Below are positions 35,801 to 47,500 of a stretch of 64,000 nucleotides of DNA, one piece after another. The stretch comes from Cadophora sp. MPI-SDFR-AT-0126 (lineage: Eukaryota; Ascomycota; Leotiomycetes; Helotiales; Ploettnerulaceae). How positions within the stretch are numbered: position 1 is the stretch's first letter; the number at the start of each line of letters is the position of its first letter. Made by a program: the position numbers and the translations under genes. The notes under the pieces were generated by a model that was given only the letters and a program-made list of their open reading frames with translations, was not told where the DNA came from and searched no databases. The DNA lies in NCBI GenBank assembly GCA_020747065.1, contig JAGMVK010000018.1:1116001-1180000 (forward strand), written 5' to 3'.

Positions 35801-36021
35801 TCGCTGAGTACCGTCACGACGAGTCAGCGAGCAAACACAATGCCGAGTTCTTCAGGCCTTTCGAAAAGCCTGAGTTCCTAAATAGCAAGATTTCGACCAT
35901 TTTGTGGCCAAAACCATGTCCATCTCCATCTCCAAATCATCCACCAATTTCCGCACATAAGTCCTGTGAACACCAGACGCCACTGCCTTTCGCTAAGCAC
36001 GACTCCCTAATAAATACTTGC

Positions 36022-37359
36022 TCAGATATTCATGGGCCCTGAATCTCTTCTCCAGCCCTTCTGCCGCATATTGTCCTCAATCCCCTTCCAAATGCTTTCC
36101 ACTACCTCTCTGTCCCGCCATCTACTTGCTGGTGGCGCACCTGCACTGTACTTGTCAACTTGAGTAGAAAATACGCCTCTTCCCCATCCTCTAACCGTAT
36201 CTGGCGGATTATCTCCTCTCCATCCTACATAAATTCCTAATGTATGCTTGAACAGCTCGGTAGGTTGCTGCCACTTGTAGGTCTTGAACTGCCAAGCTTG
36301 TCCCGTGGTGAAGACAGCCACAACTCGATTCCAGTACTCTGGTTTGAATTGCTCGGGTGTATCCACAAGAATAAATCGAATGGGGCGAGTCGCGTCAATG
36401 GAGGGAATCAGGCGTTGGGTGTGCAGAAGCGTCGAGGAAGAGCTAGACGATGCGCTGACAGATTCGGGTGGGACATACAAGCCATTTTCGAGGAAGGCCT
36501 TGATGTTTGACAATCGGAGGAGAGAGGAGGCAGATGGTGAAAGCAGGATAATGGGATCGGGGCGTCGGACAGGAGCTTTGGGATTATGTGCCAGCGTGGG
36601 ATTAATTGCCGATGCTACTGCTGCTGCCTGTGCAGCCTTGCGTGCATTGAAAGGTGCTGCCAGCTTGCGGACGTGAGAGAAGTCCTACTGAAAGTCAGGC
36701 TCCTTATACAGATGAGCCCATGAAAGGGTAGCAACACATACCGTAGGTTTGATGCCCCGAAGAACACTGTTCCTATCTCCCAGCCGTCTCTCTCCATTGT
36801 AGATTTCCGCCAGTCGGGGATCAATGGTCTTGCCTGGACGACCTTGAGCGCCACTGGTAACTGGCACAATCCCGCCCTTGACTCCCGAGGCGACTTGCGC
36901 CGATGCCGCTGCGCTTGAAGTATCTGATGCCAGAGGCTTGATATACTCAGACTCCTCCGAAGCACCCTCCAGCCAAGTGATCAAGTCCAATCGTTCGACG
37001 AAAGCTAGATTCTGCACCTGCCCCCCAGCACCATCATCGGCTCCGAGCTCCGCATTCAGTTCCTGAGCCGCACCATTGTACTCTGGGATCGCAGTCTCCC
37101 GCTTTTCCCAGGCAAAGAAGATGCTTCGAAGGTCAACGGGTTTTTCAGAAGAGAAGAAACGCGTGGGTGTTGTAAGTGGAACCGAGACCTGGGCTGGCGA
37201 CGAGAATTGAAGGAATGTCGCTTTGGCAAGGCTGAGGTCAACCGCAGAGGCAGAAGATGCATCTGCAGTGATTGTCGGTATGATAGGACTACCGGCTGAT
37301 ATCGATTGCTTTAAGAGTAGCAATGGGTCATGCAGATCTCCGCCATCGAAAGCCGCCAT
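36022..37359 (-). CDS. CDC73: Paf1 complex subunit CDC73 (parafibromin family)
   Basis: Cdc73 is part of the Paf1 complex, which travels with RNA polymerase II and supports elongation and histone modification. Two exons, 37359-36742 and 36684-36022, give 426 residues. The N-terminal domain starts DPLLLLKQSI and includes PTRFFSSEKPVDLRSIFFAW. The middle has the conserved NGERRLGDRNSVLRGIKPT. The C-terminal Ras-like Cdc73_C domain has PIILLSPSASSLLRLSNIKA, the segment RFILVDTPEQFKPEYWNRV, and VAVFTTGQAWQFKTYKW followed by LFKHTLGIYVGWRGD and GWGRGVFSTQVDK. The intron ends in CAGTAG; only the second AG keeps the frame, since the first would leave an in-frame TAG. A perfect TCACGTGA lies at 37473-37480, 115 bases upstream of the start. 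Confidence 0.95.
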
Positions 37360-37777
37360 GATGCTGGTTATCTTGCAACAAAGGTGTTGTTGCGACGCAG
37401 CAAGATGTACAAGGTGCGCTCCGAAATATTAAACAGCTGGAAGCTGTATGCCAGCCGAGCCGAGCCGCATGTTCACGTGATACGGTCATTTCTGACCATG
37501 CAATAAGAAGGCGATCCTTCAATAATAAGGCGCTCTTCGATAGATACAATGTTTTATGCTTTGGAAGTGGCAATGATGGTCTGACTAGATCTGTAAGGGA
37601 TCCCAAGAGCTCATTCCGATTTCTTTGTGGCTATTAGGTTTTCTTACAAACAATCCCACCTCTTCTATGTCTTTTGTCCTTCAAATTCAAATTTCAGCTT
37701 CTGCTCATGTATTTCAAGTCGCCATCCTGTGTCACTCCTCTCTCCCGTCTACGGATCCATCAGACTGCCCCTTCGAA
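37360..37777. promoter_or_regulatory. CDC73 promoter spacer
   Basis: 418 bases between the CDC73 start and the stop of the next minus-strand gene. It holds the palindrome TCACGTGA (37473-37480), a Cbf1/bHLH-type E-box, and no gene. Confidence 0.45.
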
Positions 37778-39687
37778 CTAGCCGATGAAGTTCCCTGTCG
37801 AGGTACTTTCGCTGGGTACACCGCTGCTTTCCTTCGACTCCAAGCGATTGACATTCATCAAGTGATTACTTCTCTTCCGCCCATGGTATGGACATATACC
37901 GATTCCCCCACTCTCATGCATTGTATTCTTTGGGCAGAGCGGGCTATTTGGAAGATGTTCCGGTAAATTCAGCTCGAAAGATATCCTCGGCGACCGGTTC
38001 GTGCTTGAGTCCATGTTGCGAGGGCGCGCTGATTTGTTTCCTGTACTTGCGTGTTGAGGGTCTGCCTCCCACCACTCGATGCTCGGCGAGGTGCCGCTCG
38101 ATCTGTTTTTCGCTGCAGCGTTGCTGCCAACCGAAATCGGGCTTGCACTGCCCTCTCCTCGCGGGTTCAAGTCGAAGAAAAATCCCCTGGGCTGGAGATC
38201 TGGAGTACCAGGAAACAGGGGTGGAGTGTTGACACGCTTCGCTTCCTGTTATGTACACCGACAATCAGCTTATATTTGTCACCCGTTTTCAAAACTATCA
38301 TGGGACTTGTTGTGTCGGGTAGTTGTTTAATGTGGACTTTCGATGAGATCATATTGTGTGCAGCGTACATACAAGTGCTGGATCATCTTGTGGACCATCA
38401 TCTCGAACGGAAAGGCTGCATACTCACAGATGAAAGAAAATTGGGTTCTATCGGATCTGGGCTTGCTATGTCGACTAAGCATCTATGTGTCAGAGCACTG
38501 AATTCTACATGAATGCGACTGACCTTTTAGGTATGTTCTCCCATCTGTTCCTTTATATTGATAGTCGGGATTCGGGGTTGCTGCGGGGGGTTTGCCGAGC
38601 AGCAACTTAAAGACAGAACTTGAAGCCGACAGGATGGACTCGTGAGACGACCTACGATGCCATGGTGCCAGACCAAATCGCCGAATCGATCTGAGACTGG
38701 GCGAACCGGGGGTTTGCGGTGCCTCTGGAGGCAGACATGGTGCCGGAGTTTGGCATTTCTCCAGCTCGGCTCGGTTCAGGTATTGAGAAGTACCTTGGAG
38801 TAGCATCGTTGTCCGTGAAGCCAGCCTATTCATGTCGACTATAGCCGAGTCATCGACCTATGTTTCGGTCAGCACGTGGCCAGCCATACAGCATTGTTCT
38901 GACCTACTGTGGTTGTTTTCTGCATGAATCTGGATCGAACTGTTTTCTTCGCTCTGCAATATAAGCCCAGTTGCTCCTCTGGAGTCATGCCACAGTATTC
39001 TGGGGGGGATTTCTTTGACTGGACACTGAACTGATTCTTGATACTTTGTACAACGCTACTTTTCCGAGACGTCGAGGCTGAGTACTCAACCTTTGGACTC
39101 TTTGACGCTGGCGACCTTCGCGATATTAGACTCCCAATTTTGATTGTTGGTAGGTCTGTTGTGGATATGGTTTTCTCGTTGGACTCTTTCTTCATCGAGC
39201 TTTTGCTCTTACGTTGGGGAGATCGACTCCACCATTTCTGTCGAGATCCTGCCTTCCTCGGGGAAGGAATCTCTCGCTCGGCCCAATACCCTTCTGGAAA
39301 CCAACCCCACTCGTAGCCTGCTCTGGGGGGACGAGGTGGATCCACAGAGCGGTTTGATAAGCAGCCAGCAGACGACGGCGTAGTAGCTTCCACGGTTCTG
39401 TCATTCCAATCTCGGATGACTTGGTCCTTTGCGATTATGGATTGGGCCGAGCTTATGGAATTTCCCTTTGTACGTGGCCCTTGACTTGAGCACCCTGACT
39501 TCTGCGACTTCGGTTTAGGGGACTTTCGATACGATGGAGCTCCAGAGGGTCCAAGTTTGGACGAAATTGTATCGGATTCAGTAGACGTTCGTCGTACTAG
39601 GAAATATGCGGAGAGATCCAGCTCTCGATTCTTAACGACTGCTTCCACGGGGTTTGGTCTCAGATGGGGGAGGTCTTTGTTTTTCAT
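37778..39687 (-). CDS. Conserved-looking protein of unknown function
   Basis: Not recognised. Four exons are proposed, from the right: 39687-38908, 38857-38520, 38474-38369 and 38245-37778, about 563 residues. The first 200 residues are basic and Ser/Lys/Pro-rich. A more ordered patch reads PPRPPRAGYEWGWFPEGYWA, a Trp/Tyr-rich motif, and another is SPPEYCGMTPEEQLGLYCRA. Exon 3 encodes FSFICEYAAFPFEMMVHKMI followed by QHLY, a hydrophobic core-like segment, then EAKRVNTPPLFPGTPDLQPR and GFFFDLN. The tail is polar. The first intron is clear. The exon 2-3 junction needs a GTCGCA donor at 38519; the overlapping GTCAGT donor at 38523 would change the frame. The exon 3-4 junction needs GTACGC at 38368 rather than the nearby GTATGT. 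The gene is therefore well supported, but its edges are approximate. Confidence 0.6.
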
Positions 39688-40267
39688 GATGCTTGGTCTG
39701 TTGAACGCGACGGTCGCTCCAGTACGACGTCCAAAAGATGGGTCGGAATACCCAGGCGCAAGAGAGTATTTTCATATGATCTAGGGAATCGGTGATAGGG
39801 TACGTATGTTTGAAGCAATCTAGGTGATAAATATCGAGTGACATTGAATATCGCCAGTCGATCATTAAACATTAGGCTCGTACGGCTACAAAATTGGCAA
39901 GATGCATCCGACTAGTACATGCCGTCGCCCGCATAGGAAAGTACAAGGAGGTCCGACACGGCAAGACCAGTCCTGGATGTCTAGACATCTGAGATACAGC
40001 TCCACGATACAGCCCCGTGTATTGTTTGCCTTGGGCTCTGCAGCCGAAGATTTTTTGGTTGGCTTGCAGTGATGGAAGTCATGGGGCAGACTTGACTGGC
40101 TGCGGTCACGAAATATTATCTTTTTGACCACTAGAGCAATGTCTATCTACAACTTTTGTTGTGCCATGCAATGCCAAAAAGAACAAACAATAGACAGACA
40201 AGTTTCAAATCTCGCTATGCATACAAGGTCCACTTCATCTAATCATTACCGCCAGGTCGAGTCACAC
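39688..40267. other. Intergenic, eIF5B 3' side
   Basis: 580 bases between the unknown gene's start and the eIF5B stop; no gene is seen. Confidence 0.6.
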
Positions 40268-43200
40268 TTAAGGAATATCAAACAATGGCTTCAACTTCTT
40301 GATCAGCAGCCACTCGTCATTTGACACATCTGTCCTGTAGAACTCCTTCAGTACGTCGATACTTTTCCTGGATATAAGAGAGTACAATGTATCTTTCTCC
40401 TCCAAATGTCGACCGTATGTTGGCTGGTGACCAGACATCTCGATCTTTACGGCAACAGATGGTTGTCCTTTTTTGCATATTTGGATCTGCTTATGGTCGC
40501 GCTCAATGCTGGTACTACTTCATGTTAACAGCTGCTCACTGTCCGGAATGCGTTGTCAACTTACACTCTGCCGATGCCAACAATCTCCTTCACACCAGTG
40601 ATAGCATTCTGCTTGACCGCGGCAATCGGAGTGTGCATCCTAAGATTACCGTCGACCACATCCACACCCACCACAATAGGGCCAGTCTTGTTGAACACAG
40701 CAACTGTGTTGAGGACACACGGAAATACGGCGTCGTGTTTGGACTCTTCCTTTTTCTTCTCTGCGATAAGTGCCATGTGTGCGGTAAAGGCATCAAAAAG
40801 ATGGTAGATAATGTCGGCAGTGAAAATCTTGATTCCCTGCTCATCCGCGTACAATTGTGCTTCCTTGTCGATCTTAACATCGAAGCACAACATAACGGCG
40901 TATTCCTTGTTCTTCTCGAGCATAGTTCCACAGTTCATGACATCTCGCTTAAAGACTGGACCAATGCCGACGTTAGCGACAGGAATTTTGGATACCTTCA
41001 AGAAATCGAGCAGTGCTTCGAGAGAGCCAAGGGTAGATGCCTGGACGGTCACGCCACGACCAGATTTCTCCACGCGCTTGAAGAGAGCACCCAGATCAGA
41101 CAATACCTCTTCTTCGATATCAGATTCGTCATCATCCGGACCAACAACCATCAACCTCGATCCTGCAATTGCACCCTCCAGTCCAGGTGCACTGATCTTA
41201 ACTCCAAGAGCGGCTTTCACCTCTTTGTTATGGACATACTGCGACTTGAGCCGCAGCTCTTTAAGAGGCGCCGGGGTCAAGAGGGCTCGAATATTCGTCG
41301 TGATAGCACCTTCCACACCACAGAGAACTATACGGTCACCCTCTCGCAGGATACCATTGGAGAGAATAACGTCAATTGTCATGCCGAAACCTTCAATGGC
41401 TTTGACTTCTAAAACTGTTGCCTGTACCTCAGAAAGATACATCAACGAGCCAACCATTCTCTCTTGGGTGAGTTGAAGAATTAACTTGAGCATATCAGGG
41501 ATACCCTCACCAGTGTGGGCAGATGTAGGTACAAGGGAAACGAACTTCGCCATGGACTTGTTTTCGTAAAACAGCTCGGAGTTGAATCCTTGCTCGGCAA
41601 AGGCGACCTTGGTGTCAGTCAATCTCTTGTTGAATTCGTTCTGAACACCTTTATTCTGTAGAGCCAAACTCTCTTGGAAGCCATTGTTGTCAACCTTTTT
41701 CCATCCATAGAGACGATCGATCTTATTGAGCGCAACGATGAAGGGTGTTTTTCGGTCACGCAACAGTTTCATGGATTCCAAGGTCTGTGGCTCGAGTCCA
41801 TGCATGATGTCGACCACCAAAATGGCAATATTACAGAGAGACGATCCTCGGGATCTGAGATTGGAGAAAGACTCGTGGCCGGGTGTATCGATGACTAAGA
41901 GACCAGGAACCTTGAAATCAAAGCTGTTGTCTCGGTTGACAACCTGTGTTTTCTGTCGGATGGCCTCAACAGGGAAGTAAGTAGCGCCGATTTGTTGTGT
42001 GATGCCTCCTGCTTCTCCTTCCTGGACGTTGGTTTGTCGGATCTTGTCCAGTAGCTTGGTCTTGCCAGTGTCGACGTGTCCGAGAATACAGCAAATAGGA
42101 GAGCGGAGATTGTCCTTTGACCTGGCAGCCATCGCTGCCTCGTGTGCCTTCTCACGTCTCTCGGCAGCCTCTTTCTTTTTCTGGGCAGCAGCAAGCTGAG
42201 CAGCTGTGGCTTCCTCGTCCTCTGAAGATTCCTCTGATTCCGACTCAGACTCGGAATCCGAATCCTCGGCCTTCGTGTCACGGACTGGCAATTCCTTTGA
42301 TCCAGTACTTGCCGCAGCAGCCTTCTTGGCAGCAGCCTTCTCGCGCTCTTCGTCGGAGTCGGCATCCCAGCTGTCCTTGATGTCGTCTTCACTCTCTGCA
42401 GCCGCTACCTCCCAGTCATCATCCAGATCACTTTCCTCGCCCTTCTTTGCGGCAGCCGCAGCACTTTCAGCGGCCTCCTTTTCAGCCTTCGCAGCAGCTT
42501 CTGCAAGTTTTTGTTCGGCTTCTCTCCGTGCCCGTTCCGCAGCCTCTGCAAGAGCTTTCTCTTCCTCTAGCTTTGTAACATTAGAAACAGTCTTATGAGC
42601 CAAAGAAAGCGAACATACCTTGGCTTCTTCCGGATTTTTACGCCCGCCCTTTTTCTTCTTGTCATAAACAGCCTTTTTCTTCTCTCCTCCTTCGGCACCG
42701 CCAACTTTAACACCTGCAGCAATCATCTGCTTCAGCTTCATCTCGTTTCTCAGTTTCTCCTCACGTTGAGCCTTGGTGAGATAGGTGCCATCTTTCTTCT
42801 GTTGCTCAATTCTCTCTTTCTCCTTTTGTTTCTTCAGGGCCTTGGCCTCCTCCTTTCGTTTCTCCTCCTCCGCTTCTCGTCTCTCTTCTTCCTCTATCCG
42901 GGCTTTCTCCTCAGCCAAAGCTCTAGCCTTCTCCTCCTCTCGCCGTTTCAACTCTTCTTGCTGTTGCTGAAGCTTGGCTAAAGCAGCAGGAAGTTTCTTT
43001 CCTTTGCCACCAGCGGAAGTCTTTGTAGGGGCTGACTCATCGACTTTTGCATCCGGAATTGGCTTGAGACTTTCTGGAGCTTTTGCAACGGCGGCAGGAG
43101 TCTTTTTCTTGGCGGCCTGGAGTCATATTGTTAGACCATGTACAAAAGACGTATACCTGGACAAGACATACATTTTCCTTCTTTCTCTGCTTCTCGCGCT

Positions 43201-43612
43201 CTTTTTTCAGCTTCTCCTTCTGGGCCTTGGTCAGGACCTTGCCATCAGCTCCTCTCTCGTCATCCTCGTCATCCGCTTTTGGCGCTCTAGCCGGCGCAGC
43301 TTTTCCCTTCCCTTTCTTATCTGGCAAGGCGAACTCGTCCTCCAGAGATGCTTCCACAGGCGCCTTCTCAGTCAGGTCTGGCTCCTCCGTGGTCACGTCC
43401 TCTCCTTCGACAAAGTCCTCTTGCTGGCCTCCCTTCTTCTTCTTCTGTCTCTTTCTCATCATGGCCATAAGTCCACCTGCTGGAAACTCCTCCTCGGCAT
43501 CTGCCGCTGCAGTTGTGTCGGCGTTATCCTGTGGCGGTGCTGTGGCAGCTGGCTCTCCCAGCTCCGACTCCCAGTCGTCGACCTTTTTATTGGACTTCTT
43601 CTTTGGCGGCAT
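40268..43612 (-). CDS. FUN12: Translation initiation factor eIF5B
   Basis: eIF5B is the GTPase that joins the 60S subunit to the 48S initiation complex. Four exons, from the right: 43612-43172, 43116-42619, 42570-40565 and 40514-40268, giving 1063 residues. The N-terminal ~470 residues are charged, with Lys/Glu coiled-coil runs and an acidic Ser/Glu patch. The GTPase domain begins at about residue 475, with G1 [15 protein letters not shown], the G2 Thr in [14 protein letters not shown]3 [20 protein letters not shown] and G4 [11 protein letters not shown]. Domains II-IV follow. The last exon encodes the family's C-terminal helix ([20 protein letters not shown] and [20 protein letters not shown]). 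The final two introns have GTATGT/GTAAGT donors; intron 2 (42571-42618) is 48 bp, in frame and stop-free. Large antisense frames across it are shadows. Confidence 0.96.
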
Positions 43613-44570
43613 TGTGGATATCGTGAATTAGGAGGTCTTGAGACGTGTTGTAGTTATCGCGTATGTTTGAATAATGTACCGATCTGCCAGCAGGATACCT
43701 TAGTGGCAAGTAGGGTGCAGCAACGAGCAGAAGCAGACTGCTTAGGCTGGCAGGGCAGGCTGGGGACAGAAATTACTGAGTCTCGAGTCGGGGTATAGCG
43801 TGTTTATGATGTGACTCAAGGGAGCAGGGATGACTCAACGTCTCTGTATCCTTCTCTGCAAATCGAAAGCTGCCTGCGCTGTAGGATAGTGGCCGTAGGA
43901 GCAGCAGCAGGAGCAGGAGTAGTGAGAGTGGTCGAGGGAATGTGGGGGGGGGGGTTTCGGGAATTGATTTTGAGATTATTCCCAAGTGTTGACCTCTCAG
44001 CTGCGGGGCAATGAAGTCAAGCCTAAGTAAGCGAGCCGGCACGTGCACCATCCCCTCTCTTCACGTCAGGTTCAATCATTCAAGCCAGGGACAGGGGTTA
44101 GGAGTGTGATGGACAAAGAGTGAGGAGAGATAGGTGGATTTTTATTGTCCTTGCAATTGTCTCTCTTTAACGTGTCCTTGGGTATAGCTGTGTCCGAGTT
44201 TTTGATACTTCTAGTGATGTTCCCATTCCATGGTTTCTGATTCAGACCGCGCCTCACAGTGTGCTCCTTACCAGCGCAAGCATGTCTACTTCATGATATG
44301 ATCATACCAGGGGCAGCTCCTAGCCTCCATTACCTATCTTAGATGGCCATATCCCCCTGATAGTCGAGGTGATCTCTCGTGCTACAAAGCGTTCTGCACA
44401 TAAGATCTTTTTCTCCCTCACGTTGTCGTGAAAGGGAATTCTGATTGTATCTACCCTGCATTGAACACACTTGATCATGTCCTCTTCGTTACCGAGGGAA
44501 ATGGCCGATAAGACCCCCCCTGATCAGCAGTACCTGTATCCCACAAGTATGAAGATAAATCTCCCAATGC
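43613..44570. promoter_or_regulatory. eIF5B promoter region
   Basis: 958 bases between the eIF5B start and the end of the next minus gene. It includes an 11-G run at 43944-43954 and a CACGTG near 44041. No gene is supported. Confidence 0.4.
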
Positions 44571-47500
44571 TTACATCACAGGTCGTAGATAGAATTCAAG
44601 ATCTGTGTATGTCTGGGCGATGTAATATGCGGTCGTGCCATCCTGATCCAACGACCCTTGATGGACATCTTGGAGCAGCCCTATGAACCTTTTCAGCATC
44701 CGTTGAGAATCATCTGTCTCTAAGTCGCCCAGTAACTCCTTCAATCCGCGTCTACGCAAGACCGTCTTCAGCATATCGCCGTCGATATGCATCATAGTCT
44801 TTGGATCAGTCATGGTGTCTAATGGCATTGGATCGTCCCTGTGGGTAAATTCGCAGATCTTTGCTGATCTAGTAGCCAAGTCCATGATAAGCCTCAGCAG
44901 TCTCCACGTCTTGAAATCAATAATGGTAAAGTGGCTCAGTGACCCAGTAATAGACAAGCCCAATGCCTCGCACTTAGTTGCCGACGTCGAGGTTGACCTG
45001 GTCATGCGAGGTGGCCATACAGAATCCCAGATCGGGCGACATTGTCCGAACCGAAATCGTAGGATCGAGGAGTGAAGTGCAGCTTCGAAGACGGGCTCCA
45101 GAGTGTCGGCTTTCGTATTGTGGGTGGGCCAGAGACCAACAACCGAAGAAAGTTTGTCGGAAACCAAATGTATTGGACGTTGTGAAACTCTGTCTACTGA
45201 CAACTGATGCAGGCTGTCACGGGCAAGTTGGTCCCCATGAGTGCGAACAATTCGGAACTCCCCAGAGTCACTAGAGACTAATTTAAGGATTTCCAAGGAA
45301 TGACAACTGGTCAGGGCGTAGATAGTGCCGTTCTCGTAGGTGATGTCCGTAGCTGGGGACGGAAGCTCGCAGTCAGTCATGCGTTTGAACTTCTTCTCAG
45401 TTAAATCTAGAACATCGTATGCTAGCTTCGTTCCAGCACACCAAAGGAGACCATCCGAAAGCCCTGTTGCCGAATAGACAGGGTCATTGGACTTGAATTT
45501 GTGGCGTGTGTAGTAGGCTATTTGTCGTTTAGTGCCAGGCCCTTTCGATTGAAAGTGCTGACTAGACTGGTCTTCGCTCGTTGATACTCGACGTTCGTCA
45601 ATGGAGATGATTAGGAGACGCCCTGTGCTTGTAGCTGCAATGATGAAGTTCCAAGTCTTACTATCTTTTGTAAAAAACCACTCGAATAGCCTGAATATCC
45701 TCTCATTTGCATTGCCAAGACCTGAGGCAAATTCTACGATGTCTTTCGTCTTTTCGTCAATGGGACGAGAAATGTCTTCTCCAGTCGTAGGATCGATGAA
45801 CATGAGTGTAGACTTTCCGTCTACAGAAGCCGCTACCACAAGAAGGTCCAACGAATGAGAATACAACAAGCGAGTTGGTGTTCCACCAACATTCATGTGT
45901 CGAGTTACTGGCTTCGCTTGTTCACTCAAGCCGGTGATCAGCAACTGGAGGCCAGAGATGACGAGAAGGCTCCCACTTGTGGGTCCGAAACGAGCAGGTC
46001 GCATTCTGACGATTGAATTTATCTTCGGCTGGTACATCCCGGGCTTCAAGGCATCAGACAGCCATATTCGATTGATATCGAGGGGATCGCCGTGCATGAG
46101 AGACGGTTCTCGTGCCTTGAGTGAGAGGAGGTAGCCCTTCAGGTCGCAATTCACAAAGAATGTATTACCAAAGCTCGAGAATTCGTCTTTCACGACCATG
46201 GCAGGAGTAGCACCGATACGTCTGAATTGTGACGACACGATTTGGAAGCTAGTTTCTGAGATCGCAAAAAGTGCCAGCATGCCATTGCGAGTTCCACAGA
46301 GTAATTGAAAGACGCCGTCGACTGCTGGTAAAAATGCGATGCTAGCTACTGTGTCGAGGCGGCTGGGCTTGTCACCGAATGGAGATGGTGCAACAACATC
46401 TGTCTTGGGACCTCCGGTAGCAGGCTGGAATGTCAACATTACCGAACCTTCTCTGCCCCATCCAGCTATGATTGCCCAAAGGTTACCTGCAATTCGCCCG
46501 GCGGCGATACTACTGACATCGTAATCAACTTGACACAGGGTTTGGGCAGTGGGCCCACTGTCAAGGTCCATATTACCGTTCGGCACACCGATGTTTAGGA
46601 CTAGCAGAAACGTCGAAGCTTCCGAACCGTTCAAGCGAGTCGTGAAGAAGATACGACCATCCTCAACTGCTGCATGTTCGATTAATGCCTCCCCGTGTCT
46701 GGCCTGAAAAAGGTCCTCTAGCCGGTATATGCGGTTACTTATAGCTTGTTACTTCTTGGCATTATTTTAGTAGACTTTGATAATACTTACTACGCGTCAT
46801 TGTCTGTTGCCACAATAGTCTTCTCGGTAACCTGAATCATGTATCGCCCATGTGCGACTGCTGTGATCGTTCGATGGACTAAGTCAAGTCTTGTGGCGTC
46901 TTCTTCCAGCTCCACAATCTCTGCAGCATCACCAGAAAGCTGAAGAACTGCCGATCGGTCTCCCATAGAAAGGAGGAACAAGTATGGGGCAGTTTCAGTG
47001 AAACTATCAAGATCAGGCGAGAGAGCCCAGGCGCATATGATAGTGCTGTCATAATCAGCCTCTAGGCCAATGTTTGCCTCGTACCCATATCTGAGTTCAG
47101 CGATGCCCCCTCTTGAACCTTTACCCACGCTAACAAAAATTCGGTCAGGATTCGGAATCAGATCTAGGTCTTGGCTCGTAACGGCTCCATGTGTGGTGAG
47201 CTCTGAGGAAGGTGGCCTATATGTAGTCACAAAGTCATGCGCTGGCGACCAGTTTGGAATTGGTTCTGTCAAAACCGGATGTTGTCTCGCTTGGAGCTAG
47301 ACACACATGTCAGCATTGGAACTCGAAGCCAACCGCAGAATTTGCTAGGTGGATTTAGCTGAATTGGTGAAAGAATCGCCCGAAAGCGCTCACCAAATAT
47401 GTTCCACCTGAAGATGCGTCTCCTCCCATGATAAACAAGTCGCCACTCTTGGCATTCTTGTTTGGATAGTCAAGACTTGCCAATGCCATTCCGCAATTTG

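Larger units (their letters stand above)
28279..36021. other. 7.7 kb gene desert upstream of flbA
   Basis: No protein gene with domain or splice support was found. Open frames here are short, overlap on opposite strands and are low in complexity. The first 1.3 kb next to flbA is C/T-rich on the flbA strand and carries many simple repeats, as expected of a long 5' leader or promoter. The remainder (30-36 kb) has balanced composition, so it is not an obvious AT-rich mutated repeat island. Short inverted and tandem repeats are listed separately. An unannotated non-coding RNA cannot be excluded. Confidence 0.55.

Noticed and set aside
40387..41412. Long plus-strand open frame (341 codons)
   Set aside because: It lies entirely antisense to eIF5B, whose motifs are unmistakable; codon bias of the real gene opens the shadow frame.
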